From positions 1-20,165 of the forward strand of contig JABIST010000141.1 in assembly GCA_018700215.1 (NCBI GenBank): a stretch of 20,165 nucleotides of DNA, read 5' to 3'. This document shows, in pieces, positions 14,097 through 20,165 of this stretch. Position numbers and translations under genes: made by a program. Every line of letters starts with the position of its first letter. Position 1 is the stretch's first letter. Source of the DNA: Dehalococcoidia bacterium. Its GTDB lineage: Bacteria > Chloroflexota > Dehalococcoidia > UBA2979. The notes beneath the pieces are model-generated. The model did not search any database. It saw nothing but the letters and a program-made list of their open reading frames with translations, and was not told the origin of the DNA.

Positions 14097-14145
14097 GGGC
14101 GGGGGTGGTCTCGGGCACCGGGCTCGAGACCACCCCCCCGCGCCC
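14097..14145. terminator. Strong bidirectional terminator hairpin between convergent genes
   Basis: GGGGGTGGTCTCG (14101-14113) pairs perfectly with CGAGACCACCCCC (14125-14137), thirteen pairs. The loop can add about three more pairs (G-U, G-C, C-G). GGGC (14097-14100) with GCCC (14142-14145) adds a lower stem after a small internal loop. It sits exactly between the LLM gene stop (14078) and the stop of the convergent SPFH gene (14149). No T-run follows on either strand, so it would act through stem stability or protein help. Confidence 0.75.
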
Positions 14146-14148
14146 GTA

Positions 14149-15153
14149 TCACTCAGCCGGTTCGCTCGCGATCGCGGCTGCGATGTCCAGGAGGTTGATC
14201 GTGCCGTCGGAGGGCAGGAACACTGTCGTGTCGGGGAGCCGAGACAGCGCTTCGAAGCGGATCAGCGGGTCAGTCAGGGAGGCGGCGATCGTTCGGTTGG
14301 CTGCAGCCTGGGCATCCGCCTCGATGGTGATCACGCTCGCGTTTGCCTCTGCGGCGATCACGGCGGCATCGGCGACACCCTGTGCCTCTGCGACCTTGGA
14401 GCGTGCCTCGGCCTCGGTGATCGCGACGCGCTCTTCCGCGGCGAATGCGTCCTGGGTCGCGACTTGCTTGCGTTCGATCGCGTCGTTGAAGGCAGCGGTG
14501 TAGCCAATGTTGTTGATCTGGATCGAGCGGATGACGATGTAGAAGTCGGCCAGCTCCTGACGCAGCGTGGCGGTCACCTGTTCTCGAATGGCTGCTCGTT
14601 GCGTGGTCGCCTCGATGGAGGTGTAGCCGACGACGGTCTGTTTGAAATGCTGTTCGACCCGCGCCTGGACATCGATCCGCCGGAAGAAGTCCGCGCCGTG
14701 CTCGATCAGCAGGTTGTCTGCGTTGGTCGGGTCGACGTTCCAGTTCACGGTCACGGTGTAGAAGACGTCCTGGGTTTCCGACGATGACGCCTCGATGCGA
14801 GGGAAGGCATCGGCATTGGTGCCGAACCCGGTGGCGTTGGTCTGGATGTTGACGGATTCGACTGTCTTCCACGGAGCCATGAAGTGCGGCCCGGCATCGA
14901 CGGTGCCGATGATCTCGCCGAACTGCTTCACGACGCCGACGTGGCCGAAGTCCACTTGTTTGTAGGACATGAAGCCGGTGGCAGCCACGGTTGCGAGGAT
15001 CCAGATTGCGAGCGTGGCAAAGATTGGTTTGTTGCCGTAGGTCTGGCGGTCTCCCGTGCGCAGATCCCAACGTGTGAAGCCGCCCACCGCGGCGACGAGC
15101 ACCACGATCAGCAGCGCAAGCGTCAGTGCAGATTCGAAGATGATCCAAGGCAT
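14149..15153 (-). CDS. SPFH/prohibitin-family membrane protein
   Basis: A 334-residue band-7 protein. Two hydrophobic segments at about 4-26 and 43-63 anchor it. The SPFH domain follows at about 65-230 (VGVVKQFGEIIGTVDAGPHFMAPW...VFYTVTVNWNVDP...FFRRIDVQARVEQHFKQTV). An Ala/Glu-rich helical region (EERVAITEAEARSKVAEAQGVADAA, about 240-290) is typical of prohibitin oligomers. The C-terminus ends in a short Leu/Ala helix. Such proteins form large membrane rings and help organise proteases or other membrane complexes. AGGGGG before the ATG on the minus strand supports the start. No NfeD or FtsH partner is adjacent. Its codon use is balanced between C and G (21 C, 16 G in the first 50), unlike the C-rich third positions of the other minus-strand genes. 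Confidence 0.93.
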   Translation of the reverse strand: MPWIIFESALTLALLIVVLVAAVGGFTRWDLRTGDRQTYGNKPIFATLAIWILATVAATGFMSYKQVDFGHVGVVKQFGEIIGTVDAGPHFMAPWKTVESVNIQTNATGFGTNADAFPRIEASSSETQDVFYTVTVNWNVDPTNADNLLIEHGADFFRRIDVQARVEQHFKQTVVGYTSIEATTQRAAIREQVTATLRQELADFYIVIRSIQINNIGYTAAFNDAIERKQVATQDAFAAEERVAITEAEARSKVAEAQGVADAAVIAAEANASVITIEADAQAAANRTIAASLTDPLIRFEALSRLPDTTVFLPSDGTINLLDIAAAIASEPAE

Positions 15154-15427
15154 TGTGCAGTCCCCCTTTTGGCGCGCAGATCACGTGGATCAGGCACCTG
15201 TGCGGTCGATCACGATCGTCCGTGGACATCCGGAGGCACGGGAATCCTTACGCGGGCGACGAGGGGCGAGGCTCTGGGCCTGTCGCTCGTTCGAAGGCGC
15301 GGACGTCCGAAATCCTCTGGAGGGGAGACCCGTACTCTAGCAAGATGCTGACGCCGAGCCGGTGTCCGGTGGTGTATCCGCACCGGTGGTGGGGAGTACG
15401 GGGAGCAGGATCGGATAGGCTCACGGC
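15154..15427. promoter_or_regulatory. Divergent intergenic region between the SPFH and exonuclease genes
   Basis: This 274-bp stretch lies between two divergently transcribed genes and must hold both promoters. Visible structure includes the hairpin CCGGTG (15366-15371) with CACCGG (15381-15386), the palindrome GGACGTCC (15301-15308) and a -10-like TAGGCT at 15416-15421 only six bases before the GTG start of the exonuclease. That last spacing would fit a leaderless mRNA. I see no convincing -35 for either direction and no gene. Confidence 0.35.
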
Positions 15428-16351
15428 GTGGAAGTGCATCTGATCGACGGGACGTACGAGCTGTTTCGGCATTACTTTGCCGTGCCGAAGCGGCAGGGGC
15501 CGAGTGGGACCGAGGTGGCGGCGGTGGGTGGGGTGCTGGACTCGATGCTGGGGCTGCTGGAGGGTGGCGCGACGCATGTGGGGGTGGCGACGGATCGGGA
15601 GATTCGGTCGTTCCGGAATGCGCTCTATGACGGGTACAAGGCGGGCGAGGATGTGGAGCCGGAGTTGCTGGCGCAGTTCCCGATCCTGGAGACGGTGCTG
15701 GAGGCGGCGGGGTTCGCGGTGTTCCCGATGGTGGAGCACGAGGCGGACGATGCGATGGCGACGGCCTCGGCGATTGCTGAGCGGGACGAGCGCGTCGAGA
15801 AGGTGTGGATCTGCACGCCGGATAAGGATCTGGCGCAGTGCGTGGTGGATCCTCGGGTGGTGCAATTCGACCGTCGACAGGAGCTTGAGTACGACGAGGC
15901 GGGGGTGATGGAGAAGTTTGGGGTGCGACCGGAGTCGATACCGGACTACCTGGGGCTGATGGGGGATAGCGCGGACGGGTTTCCGGGGCTGCCAGGGTGG
16001 GGGGCGAAGTCGGCGTCGGTGGTGCTGGCGCACTACGGGCATCTGGAGGCGATCCCGGACGACGTTGAGGAGTGGGCGGTGAAGGTGCGGGGCGCTCGGC
16101 TGGCGGAGACGCTGGCGGCGGAGCGGGCGACGGCGGTGCTGTTTCGTCGAATCGCGACGCTGGTACGGGATGTGCCGGGGTTCGGGGGTGTCGATGACTG
16201 GGAGTGGCGTGGGCCGACGGAGGAGATTGAGAAGGTGTGTGTCGCGCTCGGGCGGCCGCAGGTGGCGGAGCGGGTACGTAAGTTGGCGGACGCACGCGCT
16301 TTGCGCGCGCAGGGGCTTGCGGAGCAGCGGGCGCGGGACGCGGACGAGTAG
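15428..16351 (+). CDS. Stand-alone 5'-3' exonuclease (PolA N-terminal/FEN-like)
   Basis: A 307-residue protein equivalent to the 5'-nuclease domain of DNA polymerase I without the polymerase. It would remove RNA primers or flap structures. Motifs in order are LIDGTYELFR (D7), VATDREIRSFRNALYDGYKA (D56), VEHEADDAMAT (E105, D107, D108), CTPDKDLAQCV (D132, D134) and LMGDSADGFPGLPGWGAKSAS (D180, D183), the last forming the H3TH DNA-binding unit. All expected acidic metal ligands appear kept. The family often has AFD where this has ATD. The C-terminus is a short Arg/Ala helix. GTG start is within a few bases of a -10-like element. It is followed by the dehydrogenase gene after 9 bases, likely the same transcript. 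Confidence 0.92.
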   Translation: MEVHLIDGTYELFRHYFAVPKRQGPSGTEVAAVGGVLDSMLGLLEGGATHVGVATDREIRSFRNALYDGYKAGEDVEPELLAQFPILETVLEAAGFAVFPMVEHEADDAMATASAIAERDERVEKVWICTPDKDLAQCVVDPRVVQFDRRQELEYDEAGVMEKFGVRPESIPDYLGLMGDSADGFPGLPGWGAKSASVVLAHYGHLEAIPDDVEEWAVKVRGARLAETLAAERATAVLFRRIATLVRDVPGFGGVDDWEWRGPTEEIEKVCVALGRPQVAERVRKLADARALRAQGLAEQRARDADE

Positions 16352-16360
16352 GGGTACTTG

Positions 16361-17320
16361 ATGCGGGTGGCGGTGCTGGACGATTACCAGGGGGTGGCGC
16401 TGGGGAGCGCGGACTGGGCGGCGGTGACGGCGCGGGCTGAGGTGGTGGTGTTTTCGGACCACGTGGCGGATGAGGGGGAGTTGGCGGAGCGGCTACAGGA
16501 CTTCGAGGTGGTGGTGTTGATGCGGGAGCGGACGCCGTTTCCTCGGTCGCTGTTTGAGCGGCTGCCGAAGTTGCGGCTGCTGGTGACGACGGGGGCGCGG
16601 AACGCATCGGTGGATGCAGCGGCGGCGTCGGATGCCGGGGTGGTGTTCTGCGGGACGGCGGGGCTGCCGTATCCGACGGCGGAGCTGACGTGGGGGTTGA
16701 TCCTGGCGCTGGTTCGTCGGATTGCGGCGGAGGATGCGGCGGTTCGACGGGGTGAGTGGCAGACGACGCTGGGCGAGGGGTTGCAGGGGAAGACGCTGGG
16801 GGTGATTGGCCTCGGGCGGTTGGGGAGCCAGGTGGCTTCGGTGGGGCGGGCGTTCGGGATGTCGGTGGTGGCGTGGAGCGAGAATCTGACGCGGGAGCGG
16901 ACCGACGAGGTGGGGGTGGAGCTGGCGCGCAGCAAGGCGGAGCTGCTGGAGCGGGCGGATGTGGTGACGATTCACCTGGTGCTGTCCGAGCGGACTCGGG
17001 GGCTGGTTGGGGCGGCGGAGTTGGGGTTGATGCGGGAGTCGGCGTATCTGGTGAACACATCGAGAGGGCCGATTGTGGACGAGGGGGGGCTGGTGGAGGC
17101 GCTGCGGTCTGGCTCGATCGCGGGGGCGGGGCTGGATGTGTTCGATACGGAGCCGCTGCCGGCGGGGCACCCGCTGCTGTCGTTGGACAATGTGGTGCTG
17201 ACGCCGCACGTGGGGTACGTGACGAAGGAGACGTACGAGGTGTTTTACGGGGAGGCGGTGGAGGGCATTGTCGCTTTCCTCGATGGGGCGCCGGTGCGGG
17301 TGATTGGGGGTGGGGCGTGA
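16361..17320 (+). CDS. D-2-hydroxyacid dehydrogenase (phosphoglycerate dehydrogenase-like)
   Basis: A 319-residue NAD(P)-dependent dehydrogenase of the D-2-hydroxyacid family. The Rossmann loop VIGLGRLGSQVA has GLGRLG at 150-155, and the catalytic triad is R235 (NTSRGPIVDE), E264 (DVFDTEPLP) and H283 (TPHVGYV). The N-terminal substrate domain starts MRVAVLDDYQGVAL. It lacks the ACT domain of SerA and resembles shorter members that act on glycerate or other 2-hydroxyacids. AGGGG upstream of ATG 16361 fixes the start. It lies 9 bases after the exonuclease stop and converges with the MFS gene at 17346, with a 25-bp gap that shows no clear hairpin. Exact substrate is uncertain. Confidence 0.93.
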   Translation: MRVAVLDDYQGVALGSADWAAVTARAEVVVFSDHVADEGELAERLQDFEVVVLMRERTPFPRSLFERLPKLRLLVTTGARNASVDAAAASDAGVVFCGTAGLPYPTAELTWGLILALVRRIAAEDAAVRRGEWQTTLGEGLQGKTLGVIGLGRLGSQVASVGRAFGMSVVAWSENLTRERTDEVGVELARSKAELLERADVVTIHLVLSERTRGLVGAAELGLMRESAYLVNTSRGPIVDEGGLVEALRSGSIAGAGLDVFDTEPLPAGHPLLSLDNVVLTPHVGYVTKETYEVFYGEAVEGIVAFLDGAPVRVIGGGA

Positions 17321-17345
17321 CGTCCTCGGAGGTCGAGGTCGCAGG

Positions 17346-18629
17346 CTAGGTGGCGGAGAGGTCTAGCGAGTGGTCGTTGACGATCTGTCGCAGCACGACG
17401 CGCCAGGCGACGGCAGCGAGCGCGAGGATGAGGAAGCCCTCGACGATTGCGACGGCGCGGAGGCCGTAGAGGTCTGCTAGTGCACCGGCGACGATGGCGC
17501 TGACGGGGAAGAAGCCGGCCATGGTGAAGGTGAGGCCCATGACCCGTCCTCGCATCGCGTCGGGTACGCGGATGAGCAGGTAGGTCTGGAAGGCGGCAAA
17601 GACGGAGCTTTCACCGGCGCCGGCGATCACGAGGGCGAAGCCTGTGAACAGGGGCGACTGGGAGGTTCCGTAGACGAGTGCGCCAATGCCAACGGCGACG
17701 GCGCCGAAGAGCATGACGTAGCCGATCTGCCGGCGCTGACCGAAGGTTGCGACCGCCATGGCGCCGACGACTCCGCCGACGCCGAGGCTGGCGCTGAGCG
17801 CGCCGAAGGTTGCGGCTCCGCGCCCGAGTTCCTGATCAACGAAGAGCGGGAGCAGCAGTACGTATGACTGTCCGAGCACGAAGGGCGTGAGCATGGCGGC
17901 GGTGATCTTGAGGAGGTCCTTGTTCTGCAAGAGGTATGTCCAGGCCTCGCGCAGGTCGGCGGTGACGGAGCGGTGTTCGACACGTTCGACGGCGCCGAAG
18001 GAGGCGGCCACGCCGAGCGCGAGCATGGCGAGGGCGACGAGGTATGCGCCGGTGGTGGCGAAGTAGGCGATGCCGATGCCGACGCCGCCGACGAGGACGC
18101 CGCCGATTGCGGGGCCGATGACGTTCGGCAGGCTGTGGCTGGCGCTGTTGAGGGATGTGGCGTTCATCAGATGAGCATCGGGGACGAGACGCGCGGTCAT
18201 CGCCTGGCTGGTGGGCATGCGGATGGCGAAGAGCAAGCCGCCCAGCAGCGAGGCGACGACCATATGCCAGATTGCGATGAGGTCCGTGACGACCAGGACG
18301 CCGATGGCGGCGGCCGCGATCAGAGCGACGACGTTATCGAGCAGGAGGAGATTGCGGCGATTGAGGCGATCGGCGGCGAGGCCCATCGGAATCGCGCCGC
18401 CTGCGAGGGTCACAGCGAACAGTCCTTCGATGAGGCCGAGTATGAGGGCGGAGTCCGTGAGCTGGACGATCAGCCAGGAGCGCGCGGTGAACTGGACCAT
18501 GAGGCCGAGCGCGACGACGAGGTTGCTGAGCCAGAAGAAGCGGAATGAAGGGTAGGAGAGCGAGACGAGTGCTCGTCTCCTCCAATTCTCGATCGGTGGG
18601 CGATCGAGCGGGTCGGGGGCTTCGGTCAC
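17346..18629 (-). CDS. MFS efflux-type transporter (EntS/MFS_3-like)
   Basis: A 427-residue polytopic membrane protein of the MFS branch that includes EntS-like exporters. It starts with a cytoplasmic N-terminus (EAPDPLDRPPIENWRRR), then LSYPSFRFFWLSNLVVALGLMVQFTARSWLIVQLTDSA, a signature of this branch. The MFS loop reads GLAADRLNRRNLLLL, and a second one is RGRVMGLTFTMAGF. About ten to twelve helices are visible. It likely exports a small hydrophobic compound, but the substrate is unknown. GTG start at 18629 has AGGGG about six bases upstream on the minus strand. Third codon positions are C-rich (29 C to 12 G in the first 50 codons), the mirror of the plus-strand genes. Confidence 0.93.
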   Translation of the reverse strand: MTEAPDPLDRPPIENWRRRALVSLSYPSFRFFWLSNLVVALGLMVQFTARSWLIVQLTDSALILGLIEGLFAVTLAGGAIPMGLAADRLNRRNLLLLDNVVALIAAAAIGVLVVTDLIAIWHMVVASLLGGLLFAIRMPTSQAMTARLVPDAHLMNATSLNSASHSLPNVIGPAIGGVLVGGVGIGIAYFATTGAYLVALAMLALGVAASFGAVERVEHRSVTADLREAWTYLLQNKDLLKITAAMLTPFVLGQSYVLLLPLFVDQELGRGAATFGALSASLGVGGVVGAMAVATFGQRRQIGYVMLFGAVAVGIGALVYGTSQSPLFTGFALVIAGAGESSVFAAFQTYLLIRVPDAMRGRVMGLTFTMAGFFPVSAIVAGALADLYGLRAVAIVEGFLILALAAVAWRVVLRQIVNDHSLDLSAT

Positions 18630-18677
18630 GTCGCCCCTTTCTGGTCAGATCGCCGTGCGCTCCGGTTCCAGGGCATC

Positions 18678-18703
18678 ATCCTATCGAGAGACGTGGCCGT
18701 CTC
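18678..18703. promoter_or_regulatory. Dyad operator candidate in the divergent promoter region
   Basis: GAGACG (18688-18693) and CGTCTC (18698-18703) form a perfect 16-bp dyad around TGGC. On the minus strand a -10-like TAGGAT sits at 18683-18678, so the dyad would lie in the spacer of an MFS promoter. The -35 is weak. On the plus strand TACAGT (18750-18755) is a candidate -10 for the hydrolase gene, also without a clear -35. The layout is what a repressor site between two divergent genes looks like, but no regulator gene is adjacent. Confidence 0.35.
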
Positions 18704-18801
18704 GCGCCGACGATGGTGGCGACTCGCGGAGCATGGGGCATCGCGTAGGTACAGTCTGGTGATGAGGCGTGCGGCGCGAGCAGGGTTGTGGAGGCGCGAG
18801 G

Positions 18802-19959
18802 ATGAATGAGACTTCGTTCGTTCCGCTCGACGAGGGGGTACTCCCGGAGGGGGTGCGGGCGCGGTTCGTCGAGGGGGTGAACGGGATTCGGGTGCATGTG
18901 CTGGAGGCGGGGTTCGAAGAGCCCGGGCGGCCGCTGGTGATGCTGGTGCACGGGTTCCCGGATCTGGCGTATGGGTGGCGTGGGGTGATGCCGCTGCTGG
19001 CGGAGGCGGGGTCCCACGTGGTGGCGGCGGACCAGCGGGGGTACGGGCGGAGCGGCGGGACGGAGGCGACTTACGAGACGGCGCTGGGACCGTATTCGAC
19101 GCTGAACAAGGTGCGGGATGCGGTGGGGCTGGTATCGGCGCTGGGGTACAGCTCGGTGGCGGCGGTGGTTGGGCACGACTCGGGGTCGCCGATTGCGGGG
19201 TGGTGTGCGCTGATTCGGCCGGACGTGTTCCGGAGCGTGGTGCTGATGAGTGCGCCGTTTGGTGGGGTGGCGGCACTGGGGGGTGGGGAGCGGGCGGCGG
19301 CGCGCGTGGTTCCAGCTCGGGCGTCGGGGATGGATGCGGAGCTGGCGAGGTTGGAGCCAGCTCGGAAGCATTACCAGTCGTACTACTCGACGCGGGAGGC
19401 GAACGAGAACATGTGGCGCTCGCCGCAGGGGGTGCATGCATTCTTGCGGGCGTACTACCACTTCAAGAGCGCGGATTGGGCGGGGAACCAGCCGCATGCC
19501 CTGGAGGGGATGACAGCGGAGGCATTGGGAGAGCTGCCGACGTACTACGTGATGCGGCTGGAAGAGGGGATGGCGGAGACGGTGGCGGCTGAGATGCCCT
19601 CGGAAGATGCGATCGCGGGGTGTGGGTGGCTGCCGGAGGACGAGCTGGCGGTGTTCAGCGGGGAGTACGAGCGGACGGGGTTCCAGGGCGGGTTGCAGAG
19701 CTATCGGTGGGGGACGAGCGGGCTGGGTGGGGCGGAGCTGTCGTTGTTTGCTGGTCGGACGATTGATGTGCCCTCGTGCTTTGTGTCGGGGGCGAGCGAC
19801 TGGGGGAACTATCAGTCGCCGGGGGCGCTGGAGCGGATGGTGGAGAGCGCGTGCACGGATTTCCGAGGGGTGCATTTCATCGAGGGCGCCGGGCACTGGG
19901 TGCAGCAGGAGCAGGCGGAGGTGGTGAGTGCGGCGGTGCTGGAGTTCCTGGGCGGCTAG
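18802..19959 (+). CDS. Epoxide-hydrolase-like alpha/beta hydrolase
   Basis: A 385-residue alpha/beta hydrolase. HGFPD (50-54) is the oxyanion-hole segment, DQRGYGRSGG (77-86) is the usual loop, and GHDSGS carries the Asp nucleophile D126, which marks epoxide hydrolases and haloalkane dehalogenases rather than Ser esterases. The lid (about 150-300) is long and ends in YERTGFQGGLQSYR, close to the epoxide-hydrolase pattern with ring-opening tyrosines. The acid and base are D333 (GASDWGNYQSP) and H365 (GAGHW). It would open epoxides to diols in the cytoplasm. The start at 18802 follows GGAGG; GTG 18769 is in frame but would add a Gly/Arg-rich non-homologous peptide. Its stop overlaps the stop of the convergent minus-strand gene. 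Confidence 0.92.
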   Translation: MNETSFVPLDEGVLPEGVRARFVEGVNGIRVHVLEAGFEEPGRPLVMLVHGFPDLAYGWRGVMPLLAEAGSHVVAADQRGYGRSGGTEATYETALGPYSTLNKVRDAVGLVSALGYSSVAAVVGHDSGSPIAGWCALIRPDVFRSVVLMSAPFGGVAALGGGERAAARVVPARASGMDAELARLEPARKHYQSYYSTREANENMWRSPQGVHAFLRAYYHFKSADWAGNQPHALEGMTAEALGELPTYYVMRLEEGMAETVAAEMPSEDAIAGCGWLPEDELAVFSGEYERTGFQGGLQSYRWGTSGLGGAELSLFAGRTIDVPSCFVSGASDWGNYQSPGALERMVESACTDFRGVHFIEGAGHWVQQEQAEVVSAAVLEFLGG

Positions 19960-20165
19960 CGGTCCGCGGTGGGCTGGAGGGTGCGGACGGTGTGGTGGGC
20001 GGCTTCGAATAGCGAGTGGAGGCGGTCAGGGTCAGGGCCGATGCGGACGGCGAGGTTGAGGCCGAGCGTCTCGAGCACGAGCTGATTGGCGGTGGTGCCG
20101 ATGGGGGGCGTCGGTGGGATCTCGTCGTTGGCCTGCGCTCGGGAGAGGGCGGCGCGGAAGCCGGC
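19956..20165 (-). CDS. C-terminal fragment of an unrecognised protein (5' end outside window)
   Basis: The minus-strand frame open from the window end to TAG (CTA at 19956-19958) gives 69 residues: a start region with RAALSRAQANDEIPPTPP, then GTTANQLVLETLGLNLAVRIGP and a C-terminal helix ending in QPTADR. By hand count 50 of 69 codons end in C and 12 in G, exactly the pattern of the other skewed minus-strand genes, so this is very likely coding. The helical, Leu-rich end and lack of motifs leave the family unknown. Its stop shares the four-base CTAG with the stop of the hydrolase gene on the other strand. Confidence 0.65.
   Translation of the reverse strand, partial: AGFRAALSRAQANDEIPPTPPIGTTANQLVLETLGLNLAVRIGPDPDRLHSLFEAAHHTVRTLQPTADR

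Noticed and set aside
15210..17060. 616-codon minus-strand open frame, rich in Pro, Ser, Ala and Arg
   Set aside because: It lies opposite the exonuclease and dehydrogenase genes, which have clear catalytic motifs. The long opening results from G-ending codons on the other strand removing stop codons, and its product has no domain.

Overview
This is a GC-rich bacterial chromosome segment (roughly two thirds G+C by eye). The gene content fits a Chloroflexota-like bacterium, perhaps Dehalococcoidia: an F420-type luciferase-like oxidoreductase, a four-cysteine S18, hom and thrC next to ribosomal protein genes, and several accessory hydrolases and transporters. That placement is inference. No rRNA, tRNA, CRISPR array or transposase is visible. 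Most of the window is ordinary core genome with one gene that looks foreign.

Layout. 1-214 is the 3' end of an unrecognised gene. 339-1607 is glyA (serine hydroxymethyltransferase). 1627-4425 is a ribosomal/replication operon: a good promoter, a structured leader, rpsF (S6 with a long repetitive acidic tail), ssb, rpsR (S18 with an N-terminal RGD repeat) and a membrane-anchored parvulin-like foldase. It runs directly into 4425-8101, the threonine branch: homoserine dehydrogenase, an unknown all-coiled-coil protein, and threonine synthase. 8265-10946 is a large PHP-phosphoesterase plus SMC/ABC-type ATPase (TrlF-like). Its composition differs from both sides, making it the best candidate for a horizontally acquired defence or nucleic-acid-repair gene. 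11196-14078 holds an MFS transporter, a YfcE-like phosphoesterase and an F420-type oxidoreductase, closed by a strong bidirectional hairpin. 14149-15153 (minus) is an SPFH/prohibitin-like membrane protein. 15428-17320 holds a stand-alone 5'-3' exonuclease and a D-2-hydroxyacid dehydrogenase. 17346-18629 (minus) is a second MFS exporter. 18802-19959 is an epoxide-hydrolase-like alpha/beta hydrolase. 19956-20165 (minus) is the end of an unrecognised gene.

How they work together. glyA, hom and thrC serve serine/glycine/threonine and one-carbon metabolism. rpsF-ssb-rpsR is the conserved translation/replication cluster, and the tight junctions (1-nt overlap into hom, ATGA overlap into the coiled-coil gene) suggest coupled translation from rpsR towards threonine synthesis. 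The genes after 11196 look like small independent units for transport and for redox, hydrolytic or nucleic-acid functions.

The most interesting points are the isolated TrlF-like protein, including an Arg at the expected switch-histidine position; repetitive extensions on both halves of the S6:S18 heterodimer; the coiled-coil gene inside the threonine operon; a hairpin that buries the foldase ribosome binding site; and strand-wide G-over-C skew at third codon positions that is independent of gene direction but broken by the TrlF-like gene.
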